Shown one piece after another: positions 7,644-16,564 of a DNA stretch of 64,000 bases. The position numbers and the translations under genes are program-made. The stretch is from assembly GCF_000718785.1 (NCBI RefSeq), contig NZ_JOCA01000002.1:372001-436000 (forward strand). The letters are read 5' to 3'. The notes beneath the pieces are model-generated. The model was given only the letters and a program-made list of their open reading frames with translations, was not told the origin of the DNA and did no database searches. The stretch's first letter is position 1. The number at the start of each line of letters is the position of its first letter. The DNA comes from Streptomyces sp. NRRL WC-3626. GTDB taxonomy: Bacteria > Actinomycetota > Actinomycetes > Streptomycetales > Streptomycetaceae.

Positions 7644-8764
7644 CTACTTGTTGGTGATTCCGGTGGCCGTGTGGTCACCGGGGCGGAGGAAGGACACGAG
7701 TAGATCTCGTTGAACTCCTCGAGTTCCAGGCCGGCTAGGTGGGCTGCCTGGGACAGGTCGAGGTTGTGCTGTTGCCTCAGTCGGGTCACGACCTCGGCAA
7801 GGTGACGCGGGGTCTCGAGCTCGAATGGAGCGGGTTCGGTGGTTCGGTAGCCCAGGGCGGACATCTCCACCATGAGCGAGCGGTACTGCCACTCGGTGAG
7901 GACGCCGAGTGATTTGGCTCGGCGGGCGAGCGCTGCCATCGAAACCCTCCACCGACGCTTCAGTTCCATCAGCCGCGCCAAGTCCACGCGCGGCCGAAGT
8001 TCGGCCACGATGCTCTCGTGCGGCATGAGGAATTCGGCTGCGAATTCATCGGCTTGCTGTTCCTGCAAGCGTCCGTCCCCAGGCTCAGTGTGCATCACGA
8101 TGTGCCCGAGTTCGTGCGCCAGGCTGAAACGATAACGGTCCGCAGGGGCAGTCGAGTTGAGCAGGACGAGCGGGCGTTCACCGTGCGGCCACTGGCTCAC
8201 GGCATCCAGCTCACGAGTTTCGAGATCGCGGATCACGAGCAGAGCGCCGGCGGCTTCGAGCACCTCTACCACATTGGAGACAGGGCCCTGCGGGAGCCCC
8301 CACTCCAACCGCAGCGACTCCGCGGCATCAGCCGGCGTATCAAAGTCGTCCACCGCGATGTGCCTGAACGCGTGCTTGTCGTCTTCGTGACCCGCTGCCG
8401 TCAGGGCATCCACCTGGAGACGGGTAACTGCCAAGGTCGCGTGCACACGCCGCAGTGCCAGTGCGCCCATGGACGCGCGCTTCCGGTGGTGAACGAGACC
8501 GACGCCCATCCCGCCACTGTCAGTGGCGCGGCATAGCATCTGGGGCGTGTACCTGAGAGCTGCGGCGAACAGGGCGAGACGCTCGCCCCTCACTGCCAGG
8601 CGACCGGCTTCGGCTCGGCTGACATACCCCTGCGACACCGTGTCGTCGGCCGTACGGCATGTCATTTCCCGTGCTACGTCAGCCTGCGTCCAACCACGCG
8701 ACTCACGGGCCAGCGTCAACATGGCGGGCTGCGCCACCAAGTCGACAATGTCATCCACGACCAC
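7640..8764 (-). CDS. XRE helix-turn-helix protein with ImmA/IrrE zinc metallopeptidase domain
   Basis: The product has about 374 residues. An N-terminal helix-turn-helix (TLARESRGWTQADVAREM, then GYVSRAEAGRLAV) is followed by an ImmA/IrrE (M78) peptidase domain. The active-site motif is HELGH near residue 207, with a downstream glutamate in EQQADEFAAEFLMP. Start codons cluster here; the GTG at 8764 is preferred because GGGAGG lies five bases upstream, with 8770 and 8758 as alternatives. Proteins of this architecture act as self-regulated repressor/proteases that cleave a partner regulator in mobile elements and in ImmA/IrrE-type toxin-antitoxin or defence loci such as RosmerTA. It is coupled to the TGT-like gene, so that product is its likely partner or effector. 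Confidence 0.85.
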   Translation of the reverse strand: MVVDDIVDLVAQPAMLTLARESRGWTQADVAREMTCRTADDTVSQGYVSRAEAGRLAVRGERLALFAAALRYTPQMLCRATDSGGMGVGLVHHRKRASMGALALRRVHATLAVTRLQVDALTAAGHEDDKHAFRHIAVDDFDTPADAAESLRLEWGLPQGPVSNVVEVLEAAGALLVIRDLETRELDAVSQWPHGERPLVLLNSTAPADRYRFSLAHELGHIVMHTEPGDGRLQEQQADEFAAEFLMPHESIVAELRPRVDLARLMELKRRWRVSMAALARRAKSLGVLTEWQYRSLMVEMSALGYRTTEPAPFELETPRHLAEVVTRLRQQHNLDLSQAAHLAGLELEEFNEIYSCPSSAPVTTRPPESPTSR

Positions 8765-8934
8765 ACCCACCTCCCGCGCTCAGGCTCGTCAGCGTGCCAC
8801 CACCATACAACCCAGCGCAGTATACGCAGAAACATACCTCAAAATATTCCACTCATGACGTGCCCACTTTGCTTTCGGTGCAAAGATCGCCTGACGACAC
8901 GGCTCCGCCCCCGTGCCCATCAGGTCAGACATCC

Positions 8935-9689
8935 GATCCGTTGTGGGTCGAGACGTTCACGGGCCTGCGGATGCGGCAGTACGAAGGCTGGTTACGGGTG
9001 GTGCGGGAACGGGGCGGCAGCGGTCCTGGCGGCGGCGGGCGGCCGTGGTGTCTGCCGTTGGCAGATCGGGTGCTGCTGGTGGCGGTCTACTACCGCACCA
9101 ACCTGACCGTGTGACAGCTCGCGCCGCTGTTCGCCGTCTCGCCGGCGACGGTGTGCCGGGTCATCCAGCGGCTGCGGCCCCTCCTCGCCCTTGAGCCCAT
9201 CTCCCGGCCCGCCGACACTACGGACCGGCTGTGGATCGTGGACGGCACGCTTGTCCCGGTCCGCGACCGGAAGATCGGCGCCTCGAGCCGCAACTACCGG
9301 TTCTCGGTAAAAGTGCAGGTCATCATCAATGCTGGCACCAGGCTGGTCGTGCCCGCCGCTTGCCTGGCCCGGGCAACCGGGCCGATGCCCAGGTCTGGCG
9401 GAACTCCGGTCTTGCCCAGCACTGCGACGGCGTCACGGTGCTGGGCGACGGCGCCTACATCAACACAGGCCTGGTCGCCCCGCACCGAAAACGGCCCGGC
9501 CGGCCACTCCTCGCGGGTGAGGAGGAAGACAACGCCGAGCATCGTCGGGTCTGTGCCCGCGTTGAGCATGCCTTTGCCCGGATGAAGAACTGCAAGATCC
9601 TGCGTGACTGCCGCCAGCGCAGCGGCGACGGCCTCCACCATGCGGTCCAGGCCGTCGCCCACATGCACAACCTCGCCTTGGCAGCATGA
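8935..9689 (+). pseudogene. IS5-type DDE transposase, inactivated
   Basis: Successive frames give an almost full IS5-type transposase. The N-terminal part reads WVETFTGLRMRQYEGWL and RPWCLPLADRVLLVAVYYRT. A TGA stop (9112-9114) interrupts it where a sense codon is expected before QLAPLFAVSPATVCRVIQRL. The DDE domain then reads TDRLWIVDGTLVPVRDR and SVKVQVIINAGTRLVV, shifts frame near 9355-9380, and continues PGNRADAQVWRNSG, VTVLGDGAYINTG and VEHAFARMKNCKILRDCR to a stop at 9689. One nonsense and one frameshift mutation make it inactive. Terminal repeats were not identified. It separates the ImmA/TGT-like operon from the Gabija genes. Confidence 0.85.
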
Positions 9690-9938
9690 TCAGAGCAGTA
9701 GAAGGCCCGGCTTGACCTGCCCGAACACGATCGTCAAGTCCGGTAAGTTTTCGGGAAGTTGCTTGCCGCCCGGCATCCCCTCACGGTCCTCACACAGCGC
9801 ATCAACAGTGTGCGCACCCGGAGTTGGCGTGCGGCTGCTTACCTGCGACATAGGGGCGAATGTGCCCACTGGCAGTAGCGGGTCTGCGCTGCACGTCCCG
9901 GAGTCCGGGATGCGTAACTGCTCTGCGTGGTACGTATT

Positions 9939-11576
9939 TCACGGGTGGATGGTGCCTGAAGAGAACCAAGTGTGGAGTGTGGGCTCTGCTCCGTCCGGGA
10001 GATCGTCGATGAACACCACGGCCAGGCCACGCTGGGCTCGCGAGCAACAGACGTAGAACAGGTTGCGTGACCGTTCGGTACGGTCGGGGTTGTCGGTGCC
10101 GGCGAGCATCTTGCTGATGCTGTACCTGTTCCAGGCGCGGTCGTCGACCACCACTACGACGTTCTCGAATTCGTCACCCTTGACGCCGTGCTGGGTTGAG
10201 AACGGGGTGAGTTCGTCGATGAAGTGGGTGACGCTGATGACTTCACGGTAGGACACGGTGCGGAGGTTGTTGGAGAAGTCCGCCCGTCGCTGGTTGCGTT
10301 CGTCCAGGTCCGTTGCGGATCTCCGGCGTTCCAGATCCTTGAGTTTTCCCGGCTGGGGGAGGAGATGGCCGTCGGCCATCAGATCGAGCACCTCACCGAT
10401 GGTGCCGGTGCTGCGTACGGCGTCGAGTGCACGGATCGCGTCACTGATGGCGCGTTTGTTAGCGTGACGGGTGACCCGTGTCCGCCCCTCGTCCAGCAGA
10501 TCGGTCAGCCCGGCGAAGTCGTTTTCGCGGAACGCGGCGCTGATGGCCTCGATGCGGGTGAGGTACTGGATGTACGGCTCGTTGCGTGCCATGAGGTCGT
10601 CGGGACCGTAGCGGCCCAGCTTTCGGTACTGCTCCAGGAGGTTGGCGTACTCCAGGGTGCCGGCTATCCCTCGGTGGGTGAGCAGCAGGTATTTGCTGTT
10701 CTCCCGTGTCCAGCCGTTCCGGGCGAGTATTGCTTCAGCGGCGGTGAGTCGCTCAGGGCCGGCCGGGATGCTGCTGTTGAGGAACAAGTGGACCTCGCCG
10801 GTCTGCTGCTTGCCGACGGCGTCCTGGGTGAGCTCGGGACGCATCCGGTTGAGCAGCTCGACGACCGGAGGCGAGCACCGGTAGTTCTCGTGCTTGGTGA
10901 TCTCGGTGAGAAGGCCGGGCCGTTTTACCGCTCCGACGCCCGACTCGTAGATCTTCTGCATGGAGTCGCCGAAGAGGCCGACCACGCATTTCTCGCGGCC
11001 TGCACCGGCCAGGTGGTCCAGCAGCAGCTGGATCGTCTTGGGCGAAGTGTCCTGGTACTCGTCGACAAAGATGACCGGGTACTTGCTGGTGATGATGCGT
11101 ATGAGCTTGGGGTGGGCCGTGACGAGACGGAGCGACAGCGCGATGACGTCGTCGTGGGAGATGCGCCCCTCGTGCAGCCTGCGCCCGCGGTCGGAATACT
11201 CGATGACGGGAGGATCGGTGACATCATCAAGGTCTTCCGGTTTGGACAGGTCCTTGTTGTAGTCGAGGATCTGCTGCCAGAGCTCAAACTGGTAGGGCTG
11301 GATGACACTCCACAGGAATTCGTGGATGGTGTCGACATCGACGAGCGGGTCTGCGGCGATGCGTTCGACGATCTTTTTCTTGGCGACGTTGGTGTAGGTG
11401 ATGCAGGCGATCCGCCGGCCGTGTACCTCCAGATCTGCGCGGTGGTGGGTCAGGAGGTGCTGCAGGGCGCGCACCAGGGTGGTCGTCTTGCCGGCGCCGG
11501 CCCCTGCTTCGACGAGGAAACTGCGCCGGGCCTCCAGCTCCGTGGTGACGGCTTCGAGGGTGTCTAGGCGAGCCAC
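9939..11576 (-). CDS. gajB: Gabija defence protein GajB (UvrD/PcrA-like helicase)
   Basis: The GTG at 11576 is taken as the start; it overlaps the end of gajA by 13 bases, and the sequence upstream in this frame is an antisense-like shadow of gajA. The product has 545 residues. Walker A is AGAGAGKTT (about residues 24-32), motif Ia YTNVAKKKIVERI (61-73), Walker B VIFVDEYQDTSP (168-179), and a late motif VI reads FYVCCSRAQ. These are features of superfamily 1A helicases. In Gabija, GajB responds to DNA ends produced by GajA and depletes nucleotides or stimulates restriction. Adjacency to an OLD-like TOPRIM nuclease is the hallmark of Gabija and sets this apart from housekeeping UvrD. Confidence 0.9.
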   Translation of the reverse strand: MARLDTLEAVTTELEARRSFLVEAGAGAGKTTTLVRALQHLLTHHRADLEVHGRRIACITYTNVAKKKIVERIAADPLVDVDTIHEFLWSVIQPYQFELWQQILDYNKDLSKPEDLDDVTDPPVIEYSDRGRRLHEGRISHDDVIALSLRLVTAHPKLIRIITSKYPVIFVDEYQDTSPKTIQLLLDHLAGAGREKCVVGLFGDSMQKIYESGVGAVKRPGLLTEITKHENYRCSPPVVELLNRMRPELTQDAVGKQQTGEVHLFLNSSIPAGPERLTAAEAILARNGWTRENSKYLLLTHRGIAGTLEYANLLEQYRKLGRYGPDDLMARNEPYIQYLTRIEAISAAFRENDFAGLTDLLDEGRTRVTRHANKRAISDAIRALDAVRSTGTIGEVLDLMADGHLLPQPGKLKDLERRRSATDLDERNQRRADFSNNLRTVSYREVISVTHFIDELTPFSTQHGVKGDEFENVVVVVDDRAWNRYSISKMLAGTDNPDRTERSRNLFYVCCSRAQRGLAVVFIDDLPDGAEPTLHTWFSSGTIHP

Positions 11577-13567
11577 TGCAGTCCTTCGGCGATGTAGCGG
11601 GGAACGGCCCAGTCCTCCAGGAGCATGACGTCGAAGGCGAAGTCCGTCTTGTGGTCGCTGAGTTGCTGTGCGATGTCGTAAGACTTGGCTTCGATGTCGT
11701 CGGCGGTGGGGTCGGCCCCGACCTCCTTGACGAAGGCCGCCTTCAGGGCGAGCTGGCGGAAGCCACGTACGAGGGGTTCTGCGTTGGCGATGATGAAGGC
11801 GTCCTCGAAGCTCCGCGCGCAGGCTCCCGAATCCTTCTCCGGGATCTGGTAGGCGACGCGGACGTGTCCTTGCTCTTTGTCGGCCGGGTCGGTGGCGAGC
11901 AGCTCGGCGATGCTGGACTTTGCGGGCAGCCAGTTCTTGAGCGTCGCATTCGAGGTGACCGTCGGCCCCTGGCCGGGTGGGCAGGCCTTGCGGTGCTTGG
12001 GGCACACGGAGTCGATGTCGGTGATGACGAGCGTCTTGACGTTCAGGAAAGCGAGCAGTTCCCGGAAGCGAACGGCGTAGGCGTCGCCGACCTCGATGAC
12101 CGATACGTACTGGTGCAGAAGACCTTTGGCGCACCGCCGGACCATTTCCGGCAGGATCAGTCGTTCTGCGGTGCCCTCGATCAGGATCACCTTGTCGGCG
12201 AAGAACATGTCACACCGGTGCAAGACCATGTACTGGCGCAGGAAGCGCAGGGTCTCGTCCCCCTGCGGAGTGGCCTTCACGTTGGCCTCGAAGGTCGAGA
12301 GATCCTTGACCGTGAGCTGCGGCTCGGAACGGTCGAAGTAGCGCACTGTGTGGAAGCCGCTGCTGGCGACGATGTGGGAGGAGTGCGTGGTGATGACCAC
12401 CTGCACCTTCCAGCCCGTCTTACGGTCGATGAAGTCCTGGATGTTCTTGATGAACGTCTCCTGCATCTGGGGATGCAGATGGGCTTCGGGCTCCTCGATG
12501 AACAGCACCTGCAGCGCCGGCTTGGGTGTCGTGCGCTCGTAGGTCTGGTGAAAGCTGATGACCTGCAGGATCGTAAAGATCAGCTTGCTGTAGCCCAGCC
12601 CGTTGTGCCCTTCGGGAAGATGGAAGTCGTCGTCCCCGGACGGGTACTGGATGCGGGTACTGCCGCGCAGGATGCCTGAGGCCTCGATTAGGGAGACGAT
12701 GCGGGGCTTCTGAACCGGGGTGATGGTGCCCAGCCCGAAGGTGCGCAGGTCCTCGAAGATCGGGTCGAACAGCGTGGCGTAGTTGTCGTCGAGCTGCTGC
12801 GAGGCGGACGCCAGAGCAGTCTCGATCTGCTCGATGCTCTGATGACGGTCCTCGTTCCCGCTGTTGACCTTGTAGTAGGCCTCGAACGTCTTCGACAACG
12901 TGCGGGCCTTGTCGCTCGGCGTGTCATCCATCTTGGTCTGCGCGTAGATGAACTTGACCGACAGGATGGACTCGGCGGCGCCGCGCTTGATCTCCTTGCG
13001 GACGTTCTCGTCCAAGGGGCTGACCGCGCGATAAGCCGGGGTGAAGTAGTCCGAGAAGTTCTTGCGCAGCCACTTGATGCGATCGAACTGCTCCCGCTGG
13101 CTGGCCGACCAGAAGTCCTTGAGGAAGTCGTTTGGGCGGGCCACCTCCAGCGCTGCTTCGATCTTGACCTCGAAGCAGGTGTCGTCCAGGTCGAGGATCA
13201 CACCCGTGAGCGGCGCGAGGTCGTCGTCTTCCGCGTACTCGATGGTGAGGACCAAGCGGATGGCCGGGACGAGGTCGTAGGCCTTGGCCAGGAGGTCCTC
13301 GCTCGTCTCGGAGTCTCCACGGCCGGCATGCGCCTGAGCCTCGCCGAAGATCTGCCGCGCCTGTTCGATGTCGGCGATACGGCAGGTGGAGAAGTCCTCC
13401 AGGACGAACCTCGTGTCCTCCTCACCGAAGAACTTCTCGAAGAGATTGACGAACGACGTCTTGCCGCTGTTGTTGCGCCCAACGATGAGAGTGGCCTTCG
13501 GGTCAACTCGGACGTCCACCCTCTCCAGGGCGCGAAAGTTGATCACTTCGGCATGCGTCAGCTGCAT
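11564..13567 (-). CDS. gajA: Gabija defence protein GajA (OLD-family ATPase with TOPRIM nuclease)
   Basis: The 667-residue protein starts at an ATG preceded by GGGAG. An N-terminal ABC-type ATPase has Walker A at residues 30-38 (GRNNSGKTS), a signature-like LPEGHNGLGYSKL (318-330) and Walker B LFIEEPEAHLHPQM (355-368), then an H-loop-like ITTHSSH. The C-terminal TOPRIM domain has the metal-binding Glu464 in ILIEGTAERL and the Asp pair in VITDIDS (517, 519). GajA is a sequence-specific nicking endonuclease held inactive by cellular nucleotides and released when phage replication consumes them. It is somewhat longer than the founding GajA (about 580 residues), mainly in the linker between the ATPase halves. 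It is translationally coupled to gajB. Confidence 0.92.
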   Translation of the reverse strand: MQLTHAEVINFRALERVDVRVDPKATLIVGRNNSGKTSFVNLFEKFFGEEDTRFVLEDFSTCRIADIEQARQIFGEAQAHAGRGDSETSEDLLAKAYDLVPAIRLVLTIEYAEDDDLAPLTGVILDLDDTCFEVKIEAALEVARPNDFLKDFWSASQREQFDRIKWLRKNFSDYFTPAYRAVSPLDENVRKEIKRGAAESILSVKFIYAQTKMDDTPSDKARTLSKTFEAYYKVNSGNEDRHQSIEQIETALASASQQLDDNYATLFDPIFEDLRTFGLGTITPVQKPRIVSLIEASGILRGSTRIQYPSGDDDFHLPEGHNGLGYSKLIFTILQVISFHQTYERTTPKPALQVLFIEEPEAHLHPQMQETFIKNIQDFIDRKTGWKVQVVITTHSSHIVASSGFHTVRYFDRSEPQLTVKDLSTFEANVKATPQGDETLRFLRQYMVLHRCDMFFADKVILIEGTAERLILPEMVRRCAKGLLHQYVSVIEVGDAYAVRFRELLAFLNVKTLVITDIDSVCPKHRKACPPGQGPTVTSNATLKNWLPAKSSIAELLATDPADKEQGHVRVAYQIPEKDSGACARSFEDAFIIANAEPLVRGFRQLALKAAFVKEVGADPTADDIEAKSYDIAQQLSDHKTDFAFDVMLLEDWAVPRYIAEGLQWLA

Positions 13568-13849
13568 CTCACTCCCGACATCGTCCCCAACCCCGCTCCC
13601 GGGACGGCATACGCGTGCGACTACCGAGAGTCAGAGCAGTATCTGATACGGAAGGGGCAGAGTTGCCTACTTGGCTCGAAGTGATCAGAGGTGTGGCGGG
13701 TTGGATCTGTTTCGGTCGTTGCTGATCGGTCATCCAGCCGAACCGCACACACCACCAGGATGGTGCTGTCCCCCGTGCTCGCGCCGTCTTCCCTAACGCA
13801 GCGCCCCCCAGGGGCACAGGCAAGGGGGAAAGATCGCGCAGGGGATCGT

Positions 13850-14111
13850 CCCCCATACGCTGTGGCCCAATGCGCTGCGCGGATTCTTCGTCGAGCTCGG
13901 GGATGTGTGTCGTGCTTATCAGCAGCGCACGGAACCTGGCCGGTTGCTTCGTGGTGTAAGCGATCAGCTGGCGGGCGTGTTGGTGGTGTTGGGTAGTGCG
14001 GTGGTGCTGCCGGGCTGGTCCTTGATCGACTGCTGTGATGGGGTTCCGGCACGGAGGAAGCTCTGGGAGTGGCAAGAAGCAGCCGCCAAATCAGTGCTCT
14101 CTACGAGTTGA
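13850..14111 (+). pseudogene. Fragment of an unrecognised gene
   Basis: A plus-strand frame without a convincing start reads HTLWPNALRGFFVELGDV, then LLRGVSDQLAGVLVVLGSAV, and ends ARRKLWEWQEAAAKSVLSTS. It looks like the C-terminal piece of a protein with a short hydrophobic stretch. The sequence upstream (13568-13849) holds nothing I can identify beyond the gajA leader. Low confidence. Confidence 0.3.
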
Positions 14112-14329
14112 GTTCCACAGCCTAGGGTGCTGTCCAGGGTGCGGACATGTGAGCTGACCTGTGGAAACGCCTGTGTGCAGGCTGGGGCGGGCGGAGCGCT
14201 GGGTCGGTACTTGCCGGGTCGCTGAATCAGATGGTTGGACTGTCTTGCCGGTTTAGCGGCGTTGGTCCGGGTGTGTCGATGACTTCCTGGTCCCCAAGGC
14301 CACGGACGGAATGCCCTCGCGTGGGTGTC

Positions 14330-14640
14330 GTGATGGAGTCCGTGGTGACCAAGTGCCTGGGCGCTCTGCCTGTCGCTGCCGAGTTTCTGCGGCGGCTGGA
14401 TGTCGAGGATCGTCGACGGGCTGCGGCCACCGGCTCCGCGGGCGGACCTGACGCACGGCCAGGTGATCGAGGTACTGGTGGCGAAAGAACTGACCGCTCC
14501 CGCGCCGCTATCCGCGTCGGTACTGGGTGTACTCGGGTGAGGCCGTCAAGGGTCTTGGTGGAGGCCGATGCGTGTCCCGGCTGGTGCATTGACGGGTCTC
14601 ATCGGTGTCTTGCCGGGGGCTTCGGCGATCAGCGGCGTTG
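14330..14640 (+). pseudogene. Remnant of an IS1634/IS4-group transposase N-terminus
   Basis: The segment starts MESVVTKCLGALPVAAEFLR-RLDV. After a frameshift it continues RPPAPRADLTHGQVIEVLVA then ELTAPAPL, which fits the start of IS1634-type transposases (LGALPVVAEF... LTHGQVIEVLVANRLTAPAPL). Beyond this, scraps such as VPAGAL are recognisable in shifting frames. The catalytic domain is absent. It is an old, multiply mutated insertion sequence. Confidence 0.55.
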
Positions 14641-14949
14641 TCGCGTCCGGCCGGTGGCAGCAAATGTCTCCTCAGGGACACCGCCGGAACTCGAAGATGT
14701 CCATGGCGAGACGCCGCTGCGATTTTGGCACCACATCTGACTCGCCGCGAGCTGTGCGAAGACCGCCGCTCAGTATTGATGGCGTTGTGTGACCTTGTAC
14801 ACCGCGAGTCGTGCAGGATCGGCCAGGCCTCACGCAGACGATGTCCTCGTCGTCCAGTCATATCCCGGTGTGGCGGCCCTCGGGCCACCATCGGGTGTGG
14901 CTCGGCGCCAACCCACGGAAGGGCGCCTCACACGTGGGGTGAGCCGAAG

Positions 14950-15340
14950 GAGTTCGTGGACGTCATCGTGACGGCCATGGTTGCCCTGGACACCGTGAGC
15001 GGGGACGGCGCGGCGGTGGTGGGGCACCAGCTCCAGGGCCGCGCTCCGGATGAGATCACCGGCGGCTGGGGACATCCGGCTCCTCCAGGTCCTCGCGATC
15101 AACGGGGACATGGGGGAAGTCGCCATAACGGTGTACGGGGCACGGGTCCGCATGGTGAGGCAGTCGAGGTGACGCACACGTGGGAGGACATGAAAGCACG
15201 CCTCGGCTGGCTTATCCTCACGGCTGCGGCGCTGGACGACCTCACCGGGTGCTGCCTGGGACACGGTGGATGAGCGGCTGCGTTTCCGCGTGGCGAGGGT
15301 CGCGGCCTTGGCCGGACATGAACCTCAGCTGACCCGCTCT
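14950..15340 (+). pseudogene. Multiply frameshifted hypothetical gene
   Basis: Protein-like segments succeed one another in different plus-strand frames: FVDVIVTAMVALDTVSGDGA, then LLQVLAINGDMGEVAITVYG-ARVRM, then HTWEDMKARLGWLILTAAAL, then AAWDTVDERLRFRVARVAAL. Joined, they would make a helical soluble protein of about 125 residues. At least three frameshifts are required. I do not recognise the family. It is the last coding trace before the core chromosome. Confidence 0.4.
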
Positions 15341-15350
15341 ACCCTCTGTG

Positions 15351-15384
15351 CGGAAGGGCCCGCACGTCCGTGCGGGCCCTTCCG
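15351..15384. terminator. Perfect 16-bp inverted repeat, bidirectional terminator candidate
   Basis: Two 16-base arms (15351-15366 and 15369-15384) are perfectly complementary around a two-base centre. The left arm is CGGAAGGGCCCGCACG. No U-tract follows, as is usual in Streptomyces. It lies downstream of the pseudogene at 15340 and beyond the 3' end of uppP (15522), so it could end transcription from either side. Confidence 0.7.
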
Positions 15385-15423
15385 CGTCATCCCCTGCTTT
15401 GTGGGGCGTATCCCGCCTCCCCG

Positions 15424-15456
15424 GTGGGAGATGAGTGGGAGACAAGTGGGAGATGA
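15424..15456 (+). repeat. Three head-to-tail 11-bp direct repeats at the island/core junction
   Basis: GTGGGAGATGA (15424-15434), GTGGGAGACAA (15435-15445) and GTGGGAGATGA (15446-15456) follow one another without a gap. An 11-base period places each copy on the same face of the helix, like arm-type integrase sites or iteron-like protein-binding sites. They lie about 65 bases beyond the 3' end of uppP. No integrase or tRNA gene is visible nearby. Confidence 0.6.
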
Positions 15457-15521
15457 TCATGGCGTGGTGCTGCAATCAGGCGCTAGGAAATGCTGGATAG
15501 CGCTACCCGCGAGCCCCTGGT

Positions 15522-16397
15522 TCAGCCGCCGGATTCGCCCGCGTGCGGGCTCAGCGCACCCATGCTGACCAGCACAATCACCACCACACCGAGGGCGATG
15601 CGGTAGTAGACGAACGGCATGAACGATTTGGTGCTGATGAACTTCATGAACCAGGCGATCACCGCGTATCCGACGGCGAAGGCGATCACCGTCGCGAAGA
15701 GCGTCGGGCCCCAGGAGACGTGCCCGCCTTCCGCGGCGTCCTTCAGCTCGAACGCCCCGGAGGCGAGCACCGCGGGGACGGCGAGCAGGAAGGAGTAGCG
15801 AGCCGCTGCCTCGCGCCGGTAGCCCATGAACAGACCGCCGCTGATGGTGGCGCCGGAGCGGGAGACGCCCGGGATGAGGGCCATGGCCTGGCAGATGCCG
15901 TAGATGAGACCGTCCCGGACGCTCAGGTCCTTGAGCTCCTTGCGCTGCTTGGCCACGCGGTGCCGGCCGCCGGCCTCGTCCCGCGCCGCGAGCCGGTCGG
16001 CGACGCCGAGCACGATGCCCATGCCGATCAGCATCGCCGCGGTGAGCCGCAGATCGCGGAAGGGCCCCTCGATCTGGTCCTTCAGCGTCACACCGAGCAC
16101 GCCGATCGGAATCGAGCCGACGATGACGAGCCAGCCCATGCGCGCGTCGTGGTCGCGGCGCATCTCCTTGTTCGTCAGGGAACGGGTCCAGGCGGCCAGG
16201 ATGCGCCCGATGTCCTTGCGGAAGTAGATCAGGACCGCGGTCTCCGTGCCGATCTGGGTGATCGCGGTGAAGGCCGCGCCCGGGTCCTCCCAGCCGGAGA
16301 AGGCCGCCGTCAGCCGCAGATGCGCGCTGGAGGAGACGGGCAGGAACTCGGTCAGCCCCTGGACGAGTCCGAGGATGAGTGATTCGAACCAAGACAT
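15522..16397 (-). CDS. uppP: Undecaprenyl-diphosphatase (bacitracin-resistance type, BacA/UppP)
   Basis: The 291-residue polytopic membrane protein starts MSWFESLILGLVQGLTEFLP. It carries both UppP motifs: the glutamate-rich QGLTEFLPVSSSAHL near residues 14-28 and PGVSRSGATISGGL in the middle. It dephosphorylates undecaprenyl diphosphate to recycle the lipid carrier for peptidoglycan and wall polymers. Length and about eight hydrophobic segments match the family. The ATG at 16397 is the family start; the upstream extension of the frame is not conserved. It is the first intact core gene after the island. The name bacA is also used. Confidence 0.95.
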   Translation of the reverse strand: MSWFESLILGLVQGLTEFLPVSSSAHLRLTAAFSGWEDPGAAFTAITQIGTETAVLIYFRKDIGRILAAWTRSLTNKEMRRDHDARMGWLVIVGSIPIGVLGVTLKDQIEGPFRDLRLTAAMLIGMGIVLGVADRLAARDEAGGRHRVAKQRKELKDLSVRDGLIYGICQAMALIPGVSRSGATISGGLFMGYRREAAARYSFLLAVPAVLASGAFELKDAAEGGHVSWGPTLFATVIAFAVGYAVIAWFMKFISTKSFMPFVYYRIALGVVVIVLVSMGALSPHAGESGG

Positions 16398-16564
16398 GAG
16401 GTAGCGGAGTCCAAGTGCCGATCGTGGAACGGAGGACGGGCACACCACACCGCCGTGTGCGGTGATCGATGATCGGGTGCGCCGCGGGGGGAAGCGTAGC
16501 GCCCCAAGATGACGGGACCCACACAGGGGCTTCACGCCCCCGCCCCGGCGGCGAAAGGGGCGTA

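Noticed and set aside
11577..12134. Extension of the gajB frame upstream of 11576, giving a 731-residue protein
   Set aside because: The extra sequence is Arg/His/Pro-rich antisense-like translation of gajA and has no domain; the GTG at 11576 fits the helicase start.
13569..14075. Minus-strand frames upstream of gajA as a third Gabija-associated gene
   Set aside because: Composition is random-like, there is no ribosome-binding site and no motif.
15250..15521. tRNA gene as integration site at the island border
   Set aside because: No T-loop GGTTCGA-like sequence with a matching acceptor stem could be found; only the hairpin and the direct repeats are clear.
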